From an uncultured Flavobacteriales bacterium (GTDB taxonomy: Bacteria > Bacteroidota > Bacteroidia > Flavobacteriales > Crocinitomicaceae), in assembly GCA_946482515.1 (NCBI GenBank), contig CAMLRS010000006.1:173426-237425 (forward strand): a stretch of DNA of 64,000 nt, written 5' to 3'. The position numbers and the translations under genes were made by a program. The notes beneath the pieces were generated by a model. It made no database searches. It was given only the letters and a program-made list of their open reading frames with translations, and was not told where the DNA came from. Shown here piece by piece: positions 8,952-18,807 of this stretch (positions are counted from its first letter, which is position 1; each line of letters starts with the position of its first letter).

Positions 8952-10481
8952 TCAACGGATCGAAACCAGCGACTGACCGGTCATTTCCAGCGGCGATGCA
9001 ATGCGCAGGCGCGACAGGATCGTTGGCGCTACATCGGCCAGGATACCATCGGTTAATTGCACCAGCGGATCTTTTGTTACCAGCACCATCGGAACAGGAT
9101 TCAGCGAGTGCGCTGTATTCGGTGAGCCATCTGCGTTGATCGCTACATCCGCGTTGCCGTGGTCGGCGATCACCAGTAATTCGTAGCCCAGCTTGTTGGC
9201 CTGCTGAACGATTTCACCCAAAGAGCTGTCAACTGTTTCCACTGCTTTCACGATGGCTTCGTAAACGCCCGTATGTCCAACCATATCCGGATTGGCAAAA
9301 TTCAGGCAGAAAAAATCCGGACGTTGTTTCTCCATCGCTTCGAGAATGCGGCTCGTAACTTCCGGTGCGCTCATTTCAGGCTGCAGATCGTAGGTCGCTA
9401 CTTTCGGTGAGTTGACCAGGATGCGGCTTTCGCCCTGGAATTCTTTTTCACGGCCTCCACTGAAGAAAAACGTTACGTGCGGGTATTTCTCCGTTTCAGC
9501 GATGCGGACCTGTGTACGTCCCATTTTACTAAGCACTTCTCCCAGCGTATTGTTGAGGTTGTCTTTATCGAAAATGACCTGCACTTTTTTGAACGCCGCC
9601 GAATAATTGGTCATGGTGAAGTAATGCAGGTTCAACGGCTGCATGTTCTGCTCTGGGAAAGCGGTCTGTGTCAACGCCTGGGTAATTTCACGCGGACGAT
9701 CGGTCCGGAAGTTGAAGCTGATTACCACATCGCCGTCTTCGATCTTTCCGATCGCTTCGCCGTTTTCAAAGAGCACAAACGGCTCGATAAACTCATCGGT
9801 AATGTCTTTCTCATAGCTGGATTCAATAGCCTGAACGGGATCGGTAAAAGGTGTTCCTGTTCCATGTACCATCGCATCGTAAGCGATCTTCACGCGTTCC
9901 CAGCGATTATCGCGATCCATGGCATAATAACGACCGGTAATCGACGCCAGTTTGCCCGTTGTACTGCGCAGGTGCGCTTCCAGTTGACCGATGAAACCGG
10001 CTCCGCTTTTCGGATCGCAATCGCGGCCATCGGTGAAAGCGTGAATGAATACGTTGGTCAGGCCAAACGATTGCGCCATCGTGCACAACGCATGCAAATG
10101 CTCCTGCGAGCTGTGAACGCCGCCGTTGGAAACGAGTCCCATGAAGTGGAGCTTTTTACCGGTTGTTTTGGCGTGTTCGAATGCTTTAACCAGGTTCGGG
10201 ATTTTGAAAAACTCGCCTTCGCGGATGGATTTGTTGATGCGCGTGAGCTCCTGGTAAACGATGCGGCCGGCGCCGATGTTCAAATGGCCAACTTCGGAGT
10301 TTCCCATTTGTCCGTCGGGAAGACCTACATTTTCGCCGCTGGTTAGCAGGGTTGCATGCGGATAATTTTCCAGCAATCCTTTCATGACCGGGGTTTCCGC
10401 GTTGGCAATCGCATCTGCTTTTGTGCCGTCTCCTATGCCCCATCCGTCGAGGATAATGAGGCCGATTTTTGGGTTACTCAT
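8952..10481 (-). CDS. gpmI: 2,3-bisphosphoglycerate-independent phosphoglycerate mutase
   Basis: This glycolytic and gluconeogenic enzyme interconverts 3- and 2-phosphoglycerate using two metal ions and a phosphoserine intermediate. The 509-residue length is normal. The N-terminal LDGWG holds metal ligand Asp12, and GQMGNSEVGHLNIGAGR holds the nucleophile Ser62. The DGRD block is near 150, NFRTDR near 260, and the C-terminal metal site IADHGNAD near 440. The start overlaps the last 8 bases of the upstream histidine kinase gene, so gpmI is probably translated from that transcript, perhaps by translational coupling. Confidence 0.95.
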   Translation of the reverse strand: MSNPKIGLIILDGWGIGDGTKADAIANAETPVMKGLLENYPHATLLTSGENVGLPDGQMGNSEVGHLNIGAGRIVYQELTRINKSIREGEFFKIPNLVKAFEHAKTTGKKLHFMGLVSNGGVHSSQEHLHALCTMAQSFGLTNVFIHAFTDGRDCDPKSGAGFIGQLEAHLRSTTGKLASITGRYYAMDRDNRWERVKIAYDAMVHGTGTPFTDPVQAIESSYEKDITDEFIEPFVLFENGEAIGKIEDGDVVISFNFRTDRPREITQALTQTAFPEQNMQPLNLHYFTMTNYSAAFKKVQVIFDKDNLNNTLGEVLSKMGRTQVRIAETEKYPHVTFFFSGGREKEFQGESRILVNSPKVATYDLQPEMSAPEVTSRILEAMEKQRPDFFCLNFANPDMVGHTGVYEAIVKAVETVDSSLGEIVQQANKLGYELLVIADHGNADVAINADGSPNTAHSLNPVPMVLVTKDPLVQLTDGILADVAPTILSRLRIASPLEMTGQSLVSIR

Positions 10482-11376
10482 AAGGAATCTGTATTTCGAA
10501 ACAAGCTCCGGGACCTTCGGGCTGAATCAGCCGCAATTGTCCACCCAGAGCCCTGGTATATTCGTGTGCTATGTAAAGTCCGAGGCCGGTGCCTTTGGCT
10601 GAACGCGTTTCTTCGTTTTCCAGCCGGACGAATTTCTGAAAAATCACTTTTCCCTCGGTTGGAGCGATGCCTTTGCCGTAATCGCGCACCTGTATGCTCA
10701 GGAAACGCTCGTAGCGCAAGACCGTAAGCTCTATGCCCTGTTCGGTTTGTCCGTACTTGTGGGCATTTTCAATCAGGTTGTTCAAAATGGTGGTCAGCGC
10801 CATGCGATCGGTCGTGATCTGCAATCCGGCGACGCTTTGCAGCTGAATGGGAACGTGCAGCCGTCTTTCCTGTACGGAAATGAGCTCACATAAAAAGGTG
10901 TGCAGATCGAACCGTTCTTTCTGGAAAACATATTTCTCGTGTTCGAGTCGGGAAGCTGTCAGGATTTGCTCCACCAGCATTTCCAGGCGCGTGGTTTCAT
11001 CGATGGCTTTCTGCATCAGTTCGATGCGTTTTTCTTCGGGAAGCTGGTGCTTAACAAGTGTTTGAAGATAGAGCCGGCTGGCTGCTACCGGTGTTTTCAA
11101 TTCATGTGTCACCGAAAGCATGAAGTTGTGCTGCTGACGTACCATTTTCATTTCTTTCCGGATCGAAGCCTGGATGCGCCAAAGTCCCAGTGCCAGCAAT
11201 ACGAGGAAAACACTTCCTTCGCCCACGATCATGATCACGCGCTTGGCAATCAGGCTGTTTCCCATATGGGAAGTCCGCGTCAGGTCGATCATCAGGTAGC
11301 CCCACCAGATAAACTGGATGATTACATAGGCACCCAGGAGATAGACAAGCGCAGTCGCCGGTTTTTTACGCATCAT
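10474..11376 (-). CDS. Membrane sensor histidine kinase
   Basis: The 300-residue protein has two membrane spans (about 8-32 and 46-68) with only a short loop between them. A HisKA domain has the H-box VTHELKTPVAASR, with the phospho-accepting histidine at residue 91. The HATPase domain has NNLIENAHKYGQ (N box), RDYGKGIAP and GTGLGLYIAHEY. With almost no extracytoplasmic domain it may sense the membrane or an interacting protein. No response regulator is next to it. It is first in a pair with gpmI, with an 8-bp overlap. The 153 bp upstream hold a palindromic repeat (11396-11430). Confidence 0.9.
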   Translation of the reverse strand: MMRKKPATALVYLLGAYVIIQFIWWGYLMIDLTRTSHMGNSLIAKRVIMIVGEGSVFLVLLALGLWRIQASIRKEMKMVRQQHNFMLSVTHELKTPVAASRLYLQTLVKHQLPEEKRIELMQKAIDETTRLEMLVEQILTASRLEHEKYVFQKERFDLHTFLCELISVQERRLHVPIQLQSVAGLQITTDRMALTTILNNLIENAHKYGQTEQGIELTVLRYERFLSIQVRDYGKGIAPTEGKVIFQKFVRLENEETRSAKGTGLGLYIAHEYTRALGGQLRLIQPEGPGACFEIQIPYE

Positions 11377-11395
11377 GAGACAACAGCGGTTTTAC

Positions 11396-11430
11396 TTCCC
11401 CCTTTGGAGGGGGACAGAGGGGGAGGATTT
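11396..11430. repeat. Purine-rich hairpin repeat module
   Basis: CCCCCT (11398-11403) and AGGGGG (11408-11413) form a 6-bp stem with a TTGG loop, followed by ACAGAGGGGGAGG. The module resembles the ends of the composite repeats at 48711-48801, 52104-52250 and 59641-59720. It lies between purF (3' end at 11530) and the histidine kinase gene. Confidence 0.6.
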
Positions 11431-11529
11431 ACGTCAACGATTTCTTTTTCAAACATGACGAATCAAAGATAGTGCTTATTGGGCTTTCACGAATTAGTGC
11501 CTTCGCGGGAACCCAAACTATGCTATTCG

Positions 11530-13431
11530 CTAGTAAGCGCGTTCGTTTTTCCCTTCGACGTAGTTGATGAATGCCTTGTTAACCACTTTGTTTCCACCTA
11601 CTGTCGGGTAATCGCCGGTAAAGTACCAGTCGCCCAGGTTATCAGGACAAGCGCGGTGCAGGTTTTCTACCGATTGGTACACAATGCGCACTTCGGCATT
11701 GATGTTTTTCGGCGTCAGCATCTGGGCGATCTTGGCGGAGATATCTTCTGCCGTAAACGGAGCGTAGATCTCTTTCACAAAGTTCACGATCTGATCTTTC
11801 GGAAGGGATTCCTGTTCCTTGCATTTGCGGTAGACCTCATCGATCACTGAAGCGCGACCGGTTTCTTTCAGCAATTCGATGGCCGCTGTAAAGGCAATGA
11901 AATCACCCATTTTCGCCATATCAATACCGTAACAATCCGGGTAACGGATCTGCGGTGCAGAAGAAACGATCACGATGCGCTTCGGTCCGAGGCGATCGAG
12001 GATGCGCAGAATGGATTGCTTGAGCGTGGTTCCGCGAACGATACTGTCGTCGATGACCACCAGGTTGTCTTTGCCTGCGTGTACGGAACCGTACGTAATG
12101 TCATATACCTGCGCCACCATATCGTCGCGGGCGTCATCCTGCGTGATAAACGTGCGCGCTTTGGCATCTTTGATCGCGATCTTTTCGATACGCGCCCGCT
12201 GGTTGATGATAGCCGATAATTCTTCCGGCGTCGGTTTGCGGTCGAGTGCGAGAATCGCGTTGAATTTCTGTTCGTTGAGGTGATCTTCCAATCCTTTGAT
12301 CATACCGTAGAACGAGCCTTCGGCGGTGTTCGGGATGAACGAGAAAACGGAATTATCGAGGTCGTAATCAACGGCTTTCAGAATGGTTGGAACGATGAAA
12401 CGTCCGAGGTTTTTGCGCTCTTCGTAAATATCGAAGTCGTTGCCGCGGGAGAAGTAAATGCGCTCGAAGGAACACTTTTTAGGCTCGCGCGGTGCGTTGA
12501 TCTCTGTTTCAGCTACCTGGCCGTTCTTTTTGATGATCAGCGCGTGGCCCGGAGTGAGCTCTTTCACGCTTTCTTTCTTCAGGTTGAAGGCTGTCTGGAT
12601 CACCGGGCGCTCGGAAGCCACCACACAGATCTCGTCGTCTTCGTACCAGTATGCCGGACGGATTCCGTTCGGATCGCGCAAAACGAATGCATCGCCGTGT
12701 CCGAACAATCCTGCCATGGCGTAACCGCCGTCCCAGTCTTCGGATGCTTTCTTCAGAATGCGCTCGATATTGATACGCTCGGCGATTTTTCCATACAATT
12801 CCTGCTGGTTGCTCGCCCCTGCGCGAAGTTGTTCGTATAATTCTTCATTTTCGACATCGAGGAAATGCCCGATTTTTTCCAGTACGGTTACCGTATCGGA
12901 TTTTTCTTTCGGGTGCTGACCGATGTTCACGAGTACATCAAACAGCTCATCGACGTTGGTCAGGTTAAAATTCCCTGCTACAACGAGGTTCCGCGTGATC
13001 CAGTTGTTCTGGCGCAGGAACGGGTGGCAGCTTTCGATACTGTTGCGGCCAAAAGTCCCGTAGCGCAGGTGACCGAGGAACAATTCGCCCGTAAAACCGG
13101 CATAGCGCTTCAGGTATTCCACATCTTTGAGCTTTTCCGGGTCTTCCTCTCCAATTTGGCGGAAGCGGCTGTTGATGTGATCGAAAATGTCCTGGATGGG
13201 CTTCGGATCGATGCTTCGGTAACGCGAAATGTAGCGCTCACCTGGATCCATATCGAGCTTGATATTGGCAACACCGGCGCCATCTTGTCCGCGGTTGTGC
13301 TGCTTTTCCATGAGCAGGTGCAGCTTGTTGATCCCGTAGAACGCTGTTCCGTATTTATCGACGTAGTACTGAAGAGGTTGCTTTAGACGGAGAAGTGCAA
13401 TACCACACTCGTGTTTGATAGGATCGCTCAT
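11530..13431 (-). CDS. purF: Amidophosphoribosyltransferase-type protein (PurF family)
   Basis: The enzyme family transfers glutamine-derived ammonia to PRPP to give phosphoribosylamine, the first step of purine synthesis. The start MSDPIKHECGIALLRL at 13431 is preferred over the longer frame because it places Cys9 in the class-II glutaminase position. EKQHNRGQDGAG and LGHLRYGT are further glutaminase motifs. The phosphoribosyltransferase half carries the PRPP loop VVIDDSIVRGTT near residue 455. At 633 residues it is longer than E. coli PurF (about 505); it is the long Bacteroidota form. It is not linked to purE here. Confidence 0.85.
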   Translation of the reverse strand: MSDPIKHECGIALLRLKQPLQYYVDKYGTAFYGINKLHLLMEKQHNRGQDGAGVANIKLDMDPGERYISRYRSIDPKPIQDIFDHINSRFRQIGEEDPEKLKDVEYLKRYAGFTGELFLGHLRYGTFGRNSIESCHPFLRQNNWITRNLVVAGNFNLTNVDELFDVLVNIGQHPKEKSDTVTVLEKIGHFLDVENEELYEQLRAGASNQQELYGKIAERINIERILKKASEDWDGGYAMAGLFGHGDAFVLRDPNGIRPAYWYEDDEICVVASERPVIQTAFNLKKESVKELTPGHALIIKKNGQVAETEINAPREPKKCSFERIYFSRGNDFDIYEERKNLGRFIVPTILKAVDYDLDNSVFSFIPNTAEGSFYGMIKGLEDHLNEQKFNAILALDRKPTPEELSAIINQRARIEKIAIKDAKARTFITQDDARDDMVAQVYDITYGSVHAGKDNLVVIDDSIVRGTTLKQSILRILDRLGPKRIVIVSSAPQIRYPDCYGIDMAKMGDFIAFTAAIELLKETGRASVIDEVYRKCKEQESLPKDQIVNFVKEIYAPFTAEDISAKIAQMLTPKNINAEVRIVYQSVENLHRACPDNLGDWYFTGDYPTVGGNKVVNKAFINYVEGKNERAY

Positions 13432-13449
13432 AGTTCGAAAATGATGGTG

Positions 13450-13457
13450 CAAAGGTA
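13450..13457 (-). promoter_or_regulatory. Candidate -7 box TACCTTTG for purF
   Basis: On the minus strand TACCTTTG matches TAnnTTTG and ends 18 bases before the ATG at 13431. Beyond it, the gap up to 13709 shows no other clear signal. Confidence 0.45.
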
Positions 13458-13709
13458 CGCTTTTCAGATGGATTGATCCAAAAAGTACCGACACATTCGA
13501 CCAACCCGAGAAGCGTTTCGATCGTTAGGTTTTCAAGGATCATGAAATTGTGATGATAAATGGCACGTTATTCGCGGAAAGAATGTCGTTAAATTGTAGT
13601 TTCACGAGCAACTATTCGCTGAAAAATCAGTTTATCTAACGGTAGCAGCCTTTCAGTAAATGACCGCTGTTTTTGGCTGATTATCATGCGTATTTCGTAA
13701 ATTCGGTAT

Positions 13710-16700
13710 ATGTTACGTTGGTGGACCTTAACGTTATTACTTGTCATGCTGCGCTCTTACGGGCAGGATGATCAGGTATGGCTTCACCCCAACCGCGGAC
13801 AATGGGACTCCCGTTTCAACTACAAAGTCGAATTACAGAAAGGCGAAATGCTCATCGAGCCCAACGGTTTCACGTACTACCTGTATGAAGTGAACCGCGA
13901 TCACGGCCACGACGGCGATGCACACGAAGGATTCAAGGGCCATGTTATCAAGACTTCATTCATCGGCGCTTCTTCACCCGCGCGCTTCGCCGAAACAGCA
14001 CCTTCACCATTTTACCGCAACTATTTCCTTTCCAACGATCCGACCAAATGGCAATCGAACGTGCATTCCTTCCAGGGCGTTACTTCGAAAGACGTTTATC
14101 CGGGCATCGATCTGGCCATTCAGGGTGGTGAAGGCTCCCTGAAATATTCCTGGATCGTGGCACCGAATACCGATGCCCATGTGATCCGCTGGTCGTATGA
14201 CGGCGCTGAGTCGATAAAGCTAACCAACGCAGGTGAGCTGCTCATTAAGCACTCGCTCGGGACTGTTACCGAAGGAAAACCGGTCGCATGGACCCTGCGC
14301 GATGGCCGCAAAACACCTGTCAAAGTCAATTATAAGCTCGACGGCAAAACCGTTTGGTTCGAGCTGGAAAATACAACATTCACCGATACGCTGGTTATCG
14401 ATCCCTCCATCACCTTTTCCACCTTTTCCGGCTCCGATGCCGATAACTGGGGATTCACCGCTACACCTGATATGGTCGGCAATCTCTTTGGTGGCGGAAT
14501 CGTTTTTGGATCCGGTTATCCCATCACAGCCGGTGCGCTCGACAATACCTACAACGGTGGCTCTTTCGACCTTGGAATCAGTAAATTCAATCAAACCGGC
14601 TCCACCCTCATTTATTCGACCTATATCGGCGGCAGTGAAAGCGAAACACCGCATTCCATTATCTGCTCGCCAACGGGTGAATTGTTCATCCTCGGAGCCA
14701 CCAGTTCCTGGAACTTCCCGATGGCCGGGGCTTCTTTCGATAATACTTTCGTAGGCGGGCCTTCGGTTGCTGAAAACGGTTTGTCTTTCAGCAGCGGTAC
14801 CGACATTTACATCGCACGACTAAGCGTGGGTGGTAATACGCTGGTTGCTTCCACCTTCATCGGTGGCTCTTCTACCGACGGAATCAACGTAGGTGCTTTA
14901 CAATACAACTACGGCGACCAGTTTCGCGGCGAAGTGATTGTAGATGCAACGAATGTTTACATCGCCAGTGTCACCAATTCATCCGACTTCCCCACTCTGA
15001 ATCCTGCACAAGGTTCTTTGAATGGCCCACAGGATGCCGTTATTCTGAAAATCGATCAGGGATTGAGCACTCTGAGCTGGTCGACCTATTTCGGGGGAGC
15101 AGTCAATGAAACCGGCAACAGTCTTCAGCGTTCTTCTACGGGCGATATTTACATGACCGGAGGTACGAACTCGTCTTCGCTGCCCTTCTCTTCCGGACAC
15201 GATCTTTCCTTCAACGGCGGCATTGGTGACGGTTATATAGCACGTCTTAACAGCAACACAGGCGCTTTCCTTTCGGGAACGTATCTCGGCACTTCCGAAT
15301 ACGACCAGGGCTACTTTGTACAGGTCGACCTGCAGAATGCTGTTTACGTTTACGGTCAGACAGAAGGAACGGTTCCGGTCAGCCCGGGATGTTTCGGCAA
15401 TCCCAACTCCGGGCAGTTCATCATGAAATACAATGCCAACCTGAGCAGCCAGCTCTGGACAACCGTTATCGGTGCCGGTACAGGTCACGTGGAAATTTCA
15501 CCGACTGCTTTCCTGGTTTCCAACTGCAGCGATATCTATATCTGCGGATGGGGTGGCACACTCAATCACGGCGACCAGGCTATTTTCAGTACCAGCTCCG
15601 GTTTCCCGTTCACATCTGATGCCTACCAGCCCTCCACCAACGGCAGCAATTTCTGGATCGGTGTGCTCAGCGCCAACGCAGCCACATTGAAATACGCCAC
15701 CTTTATGGGCGGCATGAACTCTTCCAGTGCGCACGTAGATGGTGGAACGAGTCGCTTCGACAAAAACGGCAGTATTTACCACGCCGTATGCGGATCGTGT
15801 GGCCCGACAACTTCCGGTTTTACAACAACACCGGGAAGCTGGTCAACACTGGATCAGAGCGCCAACTGCAACATGGCCGTGTTCAAATTCGAGCTCAGTC
15901 ACATTGAAGCCATTGTAAACGATCCCGAGCCATTGATCTGTTTGCCTGATCCGGTAGTTTTCCAGAACAATAGCGCCAACGGGAACGAATTCTTCTGGGA
16001 TTTTGGTGACAATAACTTTTCAAACGAAATCAATCCTTCGCATACGTATGCCGGACCCGGCAATTACATCGTTACGCTCATCGTAACCGATTCCAACGAA
16101 TGTTTTGCTCCCGATACCGTCCAGTTCGAAGTCAACATCGGCGATTTCCAGGGCGGAATTGTTCAGCCGACTTCCCCTATCTGCCCGGGCGGAACTTTCC
16201 AGCTTGAAGCATTCGGCGGTTCGGTCTACGAGTGGTCACCTGTTGATTTGCTCGACGATCCAAATATCCCCGATCCAACCGTTACCGGCATTATGGAAAA
16301 TACGCTGTTTACCTGTATCATCAGTGACAGTTGCGGAACCGATACGGTTCAGGTATTGCTTGAAGTTTTCGGTGGAAATGTGGACGCTTCGAACGATACG
16401 ACGATCTGTATAGGGAACAGTGTGCCTTTATTTGTCAACGGTGTAGCCACAGCTACGTGGTCGCCAGCTACTTATCTCGACGATCCGGGCAGCACAACGC
16501 CAACTTCAACACCAACGGAAACCATTACTTACACAGTGATCGGCACCACGATAGATGGTTGCGAGCTGAATGAAACCGTGACCGTGACCGTTGAGTTCAA
16601 TCCACCGCAACCTGTTATGCAGGATACTTTGCGCTATTGCGAAGGACTGACCGGAACCATGACCGTGAGCGGCGCCAGCGATTACACCTGGACTCCGCCA

Positions 16701-17555
16701 CTCGATATTACACCGCTCACCGGGCCTACCGTCACTATTTCGGCGCAAACTGATCGTTACTATTACTGTGAATTCAGCAATGCCTGCGCCAGCGAGCTCG
16801 ACAGCGTTTACGTCGACATCGTTGTTGCTACCATTACTGCCGGAAACGACACGATCGTTTGCCCGGGCGAACCGGCTTTCCTATGGGCCAACGGAGGTGT
16901 TTCCTACCTGTGGCAGCCAACCGTTGAATTTGTAGACGGTTCCGGCTCAGAAGTACTTGCCAGCAGTTTTGCTCCGACTATCTATACAGTCATCGGCACG
17001 GATGAAAACGGTTGTACCGGCACAGCGCAGGTAACCGTTGATCTTTACCCGATGCCGTTCATTCAGACCTGCCCGGATGTGTACGCCTTTACCGGCGATG
17101 TGGTACAGCTTTCCGCTTCCAGCACTACGCCCGGACCTTATACCTGGTCGCCTGTCGAATACCTGAGCTGCGTAAATTGCAGCAATCCGACGGCCAATCC
17201 GGACATCAATTACGTGTATACAGTGTCTTATGTCGATGAAAACGGTTGTACGGCCAGCGATGATGTGCGTATCATTTACGATCCGATCATCTACGTACCG
17301 AACACGTTCACACCAAACGGCGACGTCTTCAACGAAACCTTCTTTGCATTAGGCGGCAACATCCAGGAATTCAACATTGAGATCTACAACCGCTGGGGCG
17401 AGCGCATTTACGAAGGCGGCGCTCTTGACAAAGCCTGGGACGGTACTTACGAAGGCCAGGAATGCCCTGACGGCGTCTACACCTGGAAAATCCTGTATGT
17501 GGATTACAGAGGCCTGGAGCATGAGCTTGTGGGGCATGTGAGCCTGTTGAGATAA
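13710..17555 (+). CDS. Giant SBBP beta-propeller/PKD surface protein, type B T9SS substrate
   Basis: The 1281-residue protein starts with a signal peptide (MLRWWTLTLLLVMLRSYGQ). Residues about 22-230 resemble the N-terminal domain that precedes SBBP repeats in Bacteroidota (HPNRGQWDSRFNYKVEL, VYPGIDLAIQGGEGSLKY). SBBP-like propeller units follow to about 730 (GSTLIYSTYIGGSESE, GLSTLSWSTYFGGAVNE). A PKD domain (FFWDFGDNNFSNEINPSHTY) lies near 755-805, then Ig-like repeats containing DTTICIGNSVPLFVNG. The last 85 residues (VPNTFTPNGDVFNETFF, YNRWGERIYEG) are a type B sorting domain. It is probably an adhesin-like surface protein. No enzyme motif was seen. Confidence 0.85.
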   Translation: MLRWWTLTLLLVMLRSYGQDDQVWLHPNRGQWDSRFNYKVELQKGEMLIEPNGFTYYLYEVNRDHGHDGDAHEGFKGHVIKTSFIGASSPARFAETAPSPFYRNYFLSNDPTKWQSNVHSFQGVTSKDVYPGIDLAIQGGEGSLKYSWIVAPNTDAHVIRWSYDGAESIKLTNAGELLIKHSLGTVTEGKPVAWTLRDGRKTPVKVNYKLDGKTVWFELENTTFTDTLVIDPSITFSTFSGSDADNWGFTATPDMVGNLFGGGIVFGSGYPITAGALDNTYNGGSFDLGISKFNQTGSTLIYSTYIGGSESETPHSIICSPTGELFILGATSSWNFPMAGASFDNTFVGGPSVAENGLSFSSGTDIYIARLSVGGNTLVASTFIGGSSTDGINVGALQYNYGDQFRGEVIVDATNVYIASVTNSSDFPTLNPAQGSLNGPQDAVILKIDQGLSTLSWSTYFGGAVNETGNSLQRSSTGDIYMTGGTNSSSLPFSSGHDLSFNGGIGDGYIARLNSNTGAFLSGTYLGTSEYDQGYFVQVDLQNAVYVYGQTEGTVPVSPGCFGNPNSGQFIMKYNANLSSQLWTTVIGAGTGHVEISPTAFLVSNCSDIYICGWGGTLNHGDQAIFSTSSGFPFTSDAYQPSTNGSNFWIGVLSANAATLKYATFMGGMNSSSAHVDGGTSRFDKNGSIYHAVCGSCGPTTSGFTTTPGSWSTLDQSANCNMAVFKFELSHIEAIVNDPEPLICLPDPVVFQNNSANGNEFFWDFGDNNFSNEINPSHTYAGPGNYIVTLIVTDSNECFAPDTVQFEVNIGDFQGGIVQPTSPICPGGTFQLEAFGGSVYEWSPVDLLDDPNIPDPTVTGIMENTLFTCIISDSCGTDTVQVLLEVFGGNVDASNDTTICIGNSVPLFVNGVATATWSPATYLDDPGSTTPTSTPTETITYTVIGTTIDGCELNETVTVTVEFNPPQPVMQDTLRYCEGLTGTMTVSGASDYTWTPPLDITPLTGPTVTISAQTDRYYYCEFSNACASELDSVYVDIVVATITAGNDTIVCPGEPAFLWANGGVSYLWQPTVEFVDGSGSEVLASSFAPTIYTVIGTDENGCTGTAQVTVDLYPMPFIQTCPDVYAFTGDVVQLSASSTTPGPYTWSPVEYLSCVNCSNPTANPDINYVYTVSYVDENGCTASDDVRIIYDPIIYVPNTFTPNGDVFNETFFALGGNIQEFNIEIYNRWGERIYEGGALDKAWDGTYEGQECPDGVYTWKILYVDYRGLEHELVGHVSLLR

Positions 17556-17680
17556 GCCGGTCGTGGCAGCCTAATCGTGATAGGCCACCCTCCTTAATCC
17601 TCCTTGCAGCTTTCGCACTAACGTTTGTCGCTGCTGCGTCTTCAGAAGCCTTGCTTCATCTTCTCAGGGGAGGAATAGCC
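17556..17680. repeat. Modular hairpin repeat, copy 1
   Basis: The stretch 17584-17643, read on the minus strand, matches 52135-52194 at about 54 of 60 positions without gaps. Flanking parts also correspond: a GAGAAGA module, then a hairpin (GAAGC AAG GCTTC on the minus strand), and a GGTGGC...GCCAC stem. The copy lies between two convergent genes, so it may act at transcript ends. Confidence 0.75.
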
Positions 17681-17722
17681 TGTGCTTTTCTCTACCTTAT
17701 CGGAAAAAGTACGTTACAAGGT

Positions 17723-17742
17723 CTTTGCTCCTTTGTGGTGAA
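17723..17742. repeat. Solo right end of the inverted-repeat element family
   Basis: CTTTGCTCCTTTGTGGTGAA is identical to the right ends at 386-405 and 54422-54441. The preceding GTACGTTACAAGG also resembles the region inside the 54441 end. No matching left end was found nearby. It abuts the stop codon of the minus-strand PorP/SprF gene. Confidence 0.65.
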
Positions 17743-18795
17743 TTACATCGTCCCCGGCTGCAGCTCGTCATCCTGTTGCTGATGCTCTTTTTCCTGCTGT
17801 TTGAATTCCTTGTCCATGTTCCGTCGACGGCCCAGCACAAAGCCCAGGTGAAGCTCGTGAGCGCCGGCTCCGAAAGAACGCGTTCCGGATACACCGAATT
17901 CGAAAGCATAAGCCAGGCGGAAGTTCTTCAGTAGGTTCAGGCCAATTCCGGCACAGACGGTCGATTTGCTTCGGTAGGAAAGGCTCAGCCAGCCGATGCG
18001 CTGGTAGTGGAAACGCGCTCCGGCATCGAAGCTCAGCGGTGAAGCAGTCGTGTTTTTCAGGATCACCAAAGGTTCGATGGCATAAGTCGATGAGAGATCG
18101 AAACGATAGCTGGCCAAAGCATACAAATGACGTTCGAATGCGCTTTCCGTTTCAACGCCGTCGAAACGCATTTTGTTTTTCAGGAACTGGCTGCCGCTCA
18201 AACTGAACAGGAAACGATCGTTGTAAAGCACCAACCCGGTTTGTACGTCGATGAGATTCTGGTTATTGGCCGTTGCCAGGTATTGCTGGTAAGCGGCGTC
18301 GTTGGATTCGATCAGCGAAACGCGTTCCTGGTTAATGGCGAAATTGCTCCAGCCCAGCCCGATTCCTACACCGGCATTGAGCTTCTGCGTCAGCGGCAGA
18401 TGGATGGCATAACTGCCCATGGCGGAAGTTTTGTTGAACGGTCCGATAACGTCCGAAACGAATTTTCCGCCCAGGATGTGTTTTCGCCCAATCGTGCGCT
18501 GTGGCGAATCGTAGAACGAGCGTCCTTCGCGATTGAACTCGTCGAGTACGGCGCCTTTGGCTTTTTTAAAACGGATCTGCGACTGCACGTTGGCGTAATA
18601 CGTTTGCGGTTTTCCTTCAACGGCCAGCCATTGGGTACGCATCCCGATGTTCATTTCCGTCAGGTTCGTTAAGCCGGCTGCGGCCGGGTTGAACACATAC
18701 GGATTGAACAGCGTTTGCGAAAATTGAATATCCTGTTGCGCCAGAGCGGTTCCGGAGATGAACAGGGCAAAAAAGAGAATGTTGCGTGTTTTCAT
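17743..18795 (-). CDS. PorP/SprF family type IX secretion-associated outer-membrane protein
   Basis: The 350-residue protein has a signal peptide (MKTRNILFFALFISGTALAQ) followed directly by QDIQFSQTLFNPYVFNPAAAGL, the diagnostic start of the PorP/SprF family. The rest is a beta-rich predicted barrel, ending in a charged tail (KEFKQQEKEHQQQDDELQ). SprF-like proteins are needed for export or surface attachment of specific large T9SS substrates such as SprB. The gene starts 12 bases after the stop of the giant HYR-repeat protein, so it is probably the dedicated partner of that substrate. The partnering is inference from gene order. Confidence 0.9.
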   Translation of the reverse strand: MKTRNILFFALFISGTALAQQDIQFSQTLFNPYVFNPAAAGLTNLTEMNIGMRTQWLAVEGKPQTYYANVQSQIRFKKAKGAVLDEFNREGRSFYDSPQRTIGRKHILGGKFVSDVIGPFNKTSAMGSYAIHLPLTQKLNAGVGIGLGWSNFAINQERVSLIESNDAAYQQYLATANNQNLIDVQTGLVLYNDRFLFSLSGSQFLKNKMRFDGVETESAFERHLYALASYRFDLSSTYAIEPLVILKNTTASPLSFDAGARFHYQRIGWLSLSYRSKSTVCAGIGLNLLKNFRLAYAFEFGVSGTRSFGAGAHELHLGFVLGRRRNMDKEFKQQEKEHQQQDDELQPGTM

Positions 18796-18807
18796 AACTG
18801 GACAGGA

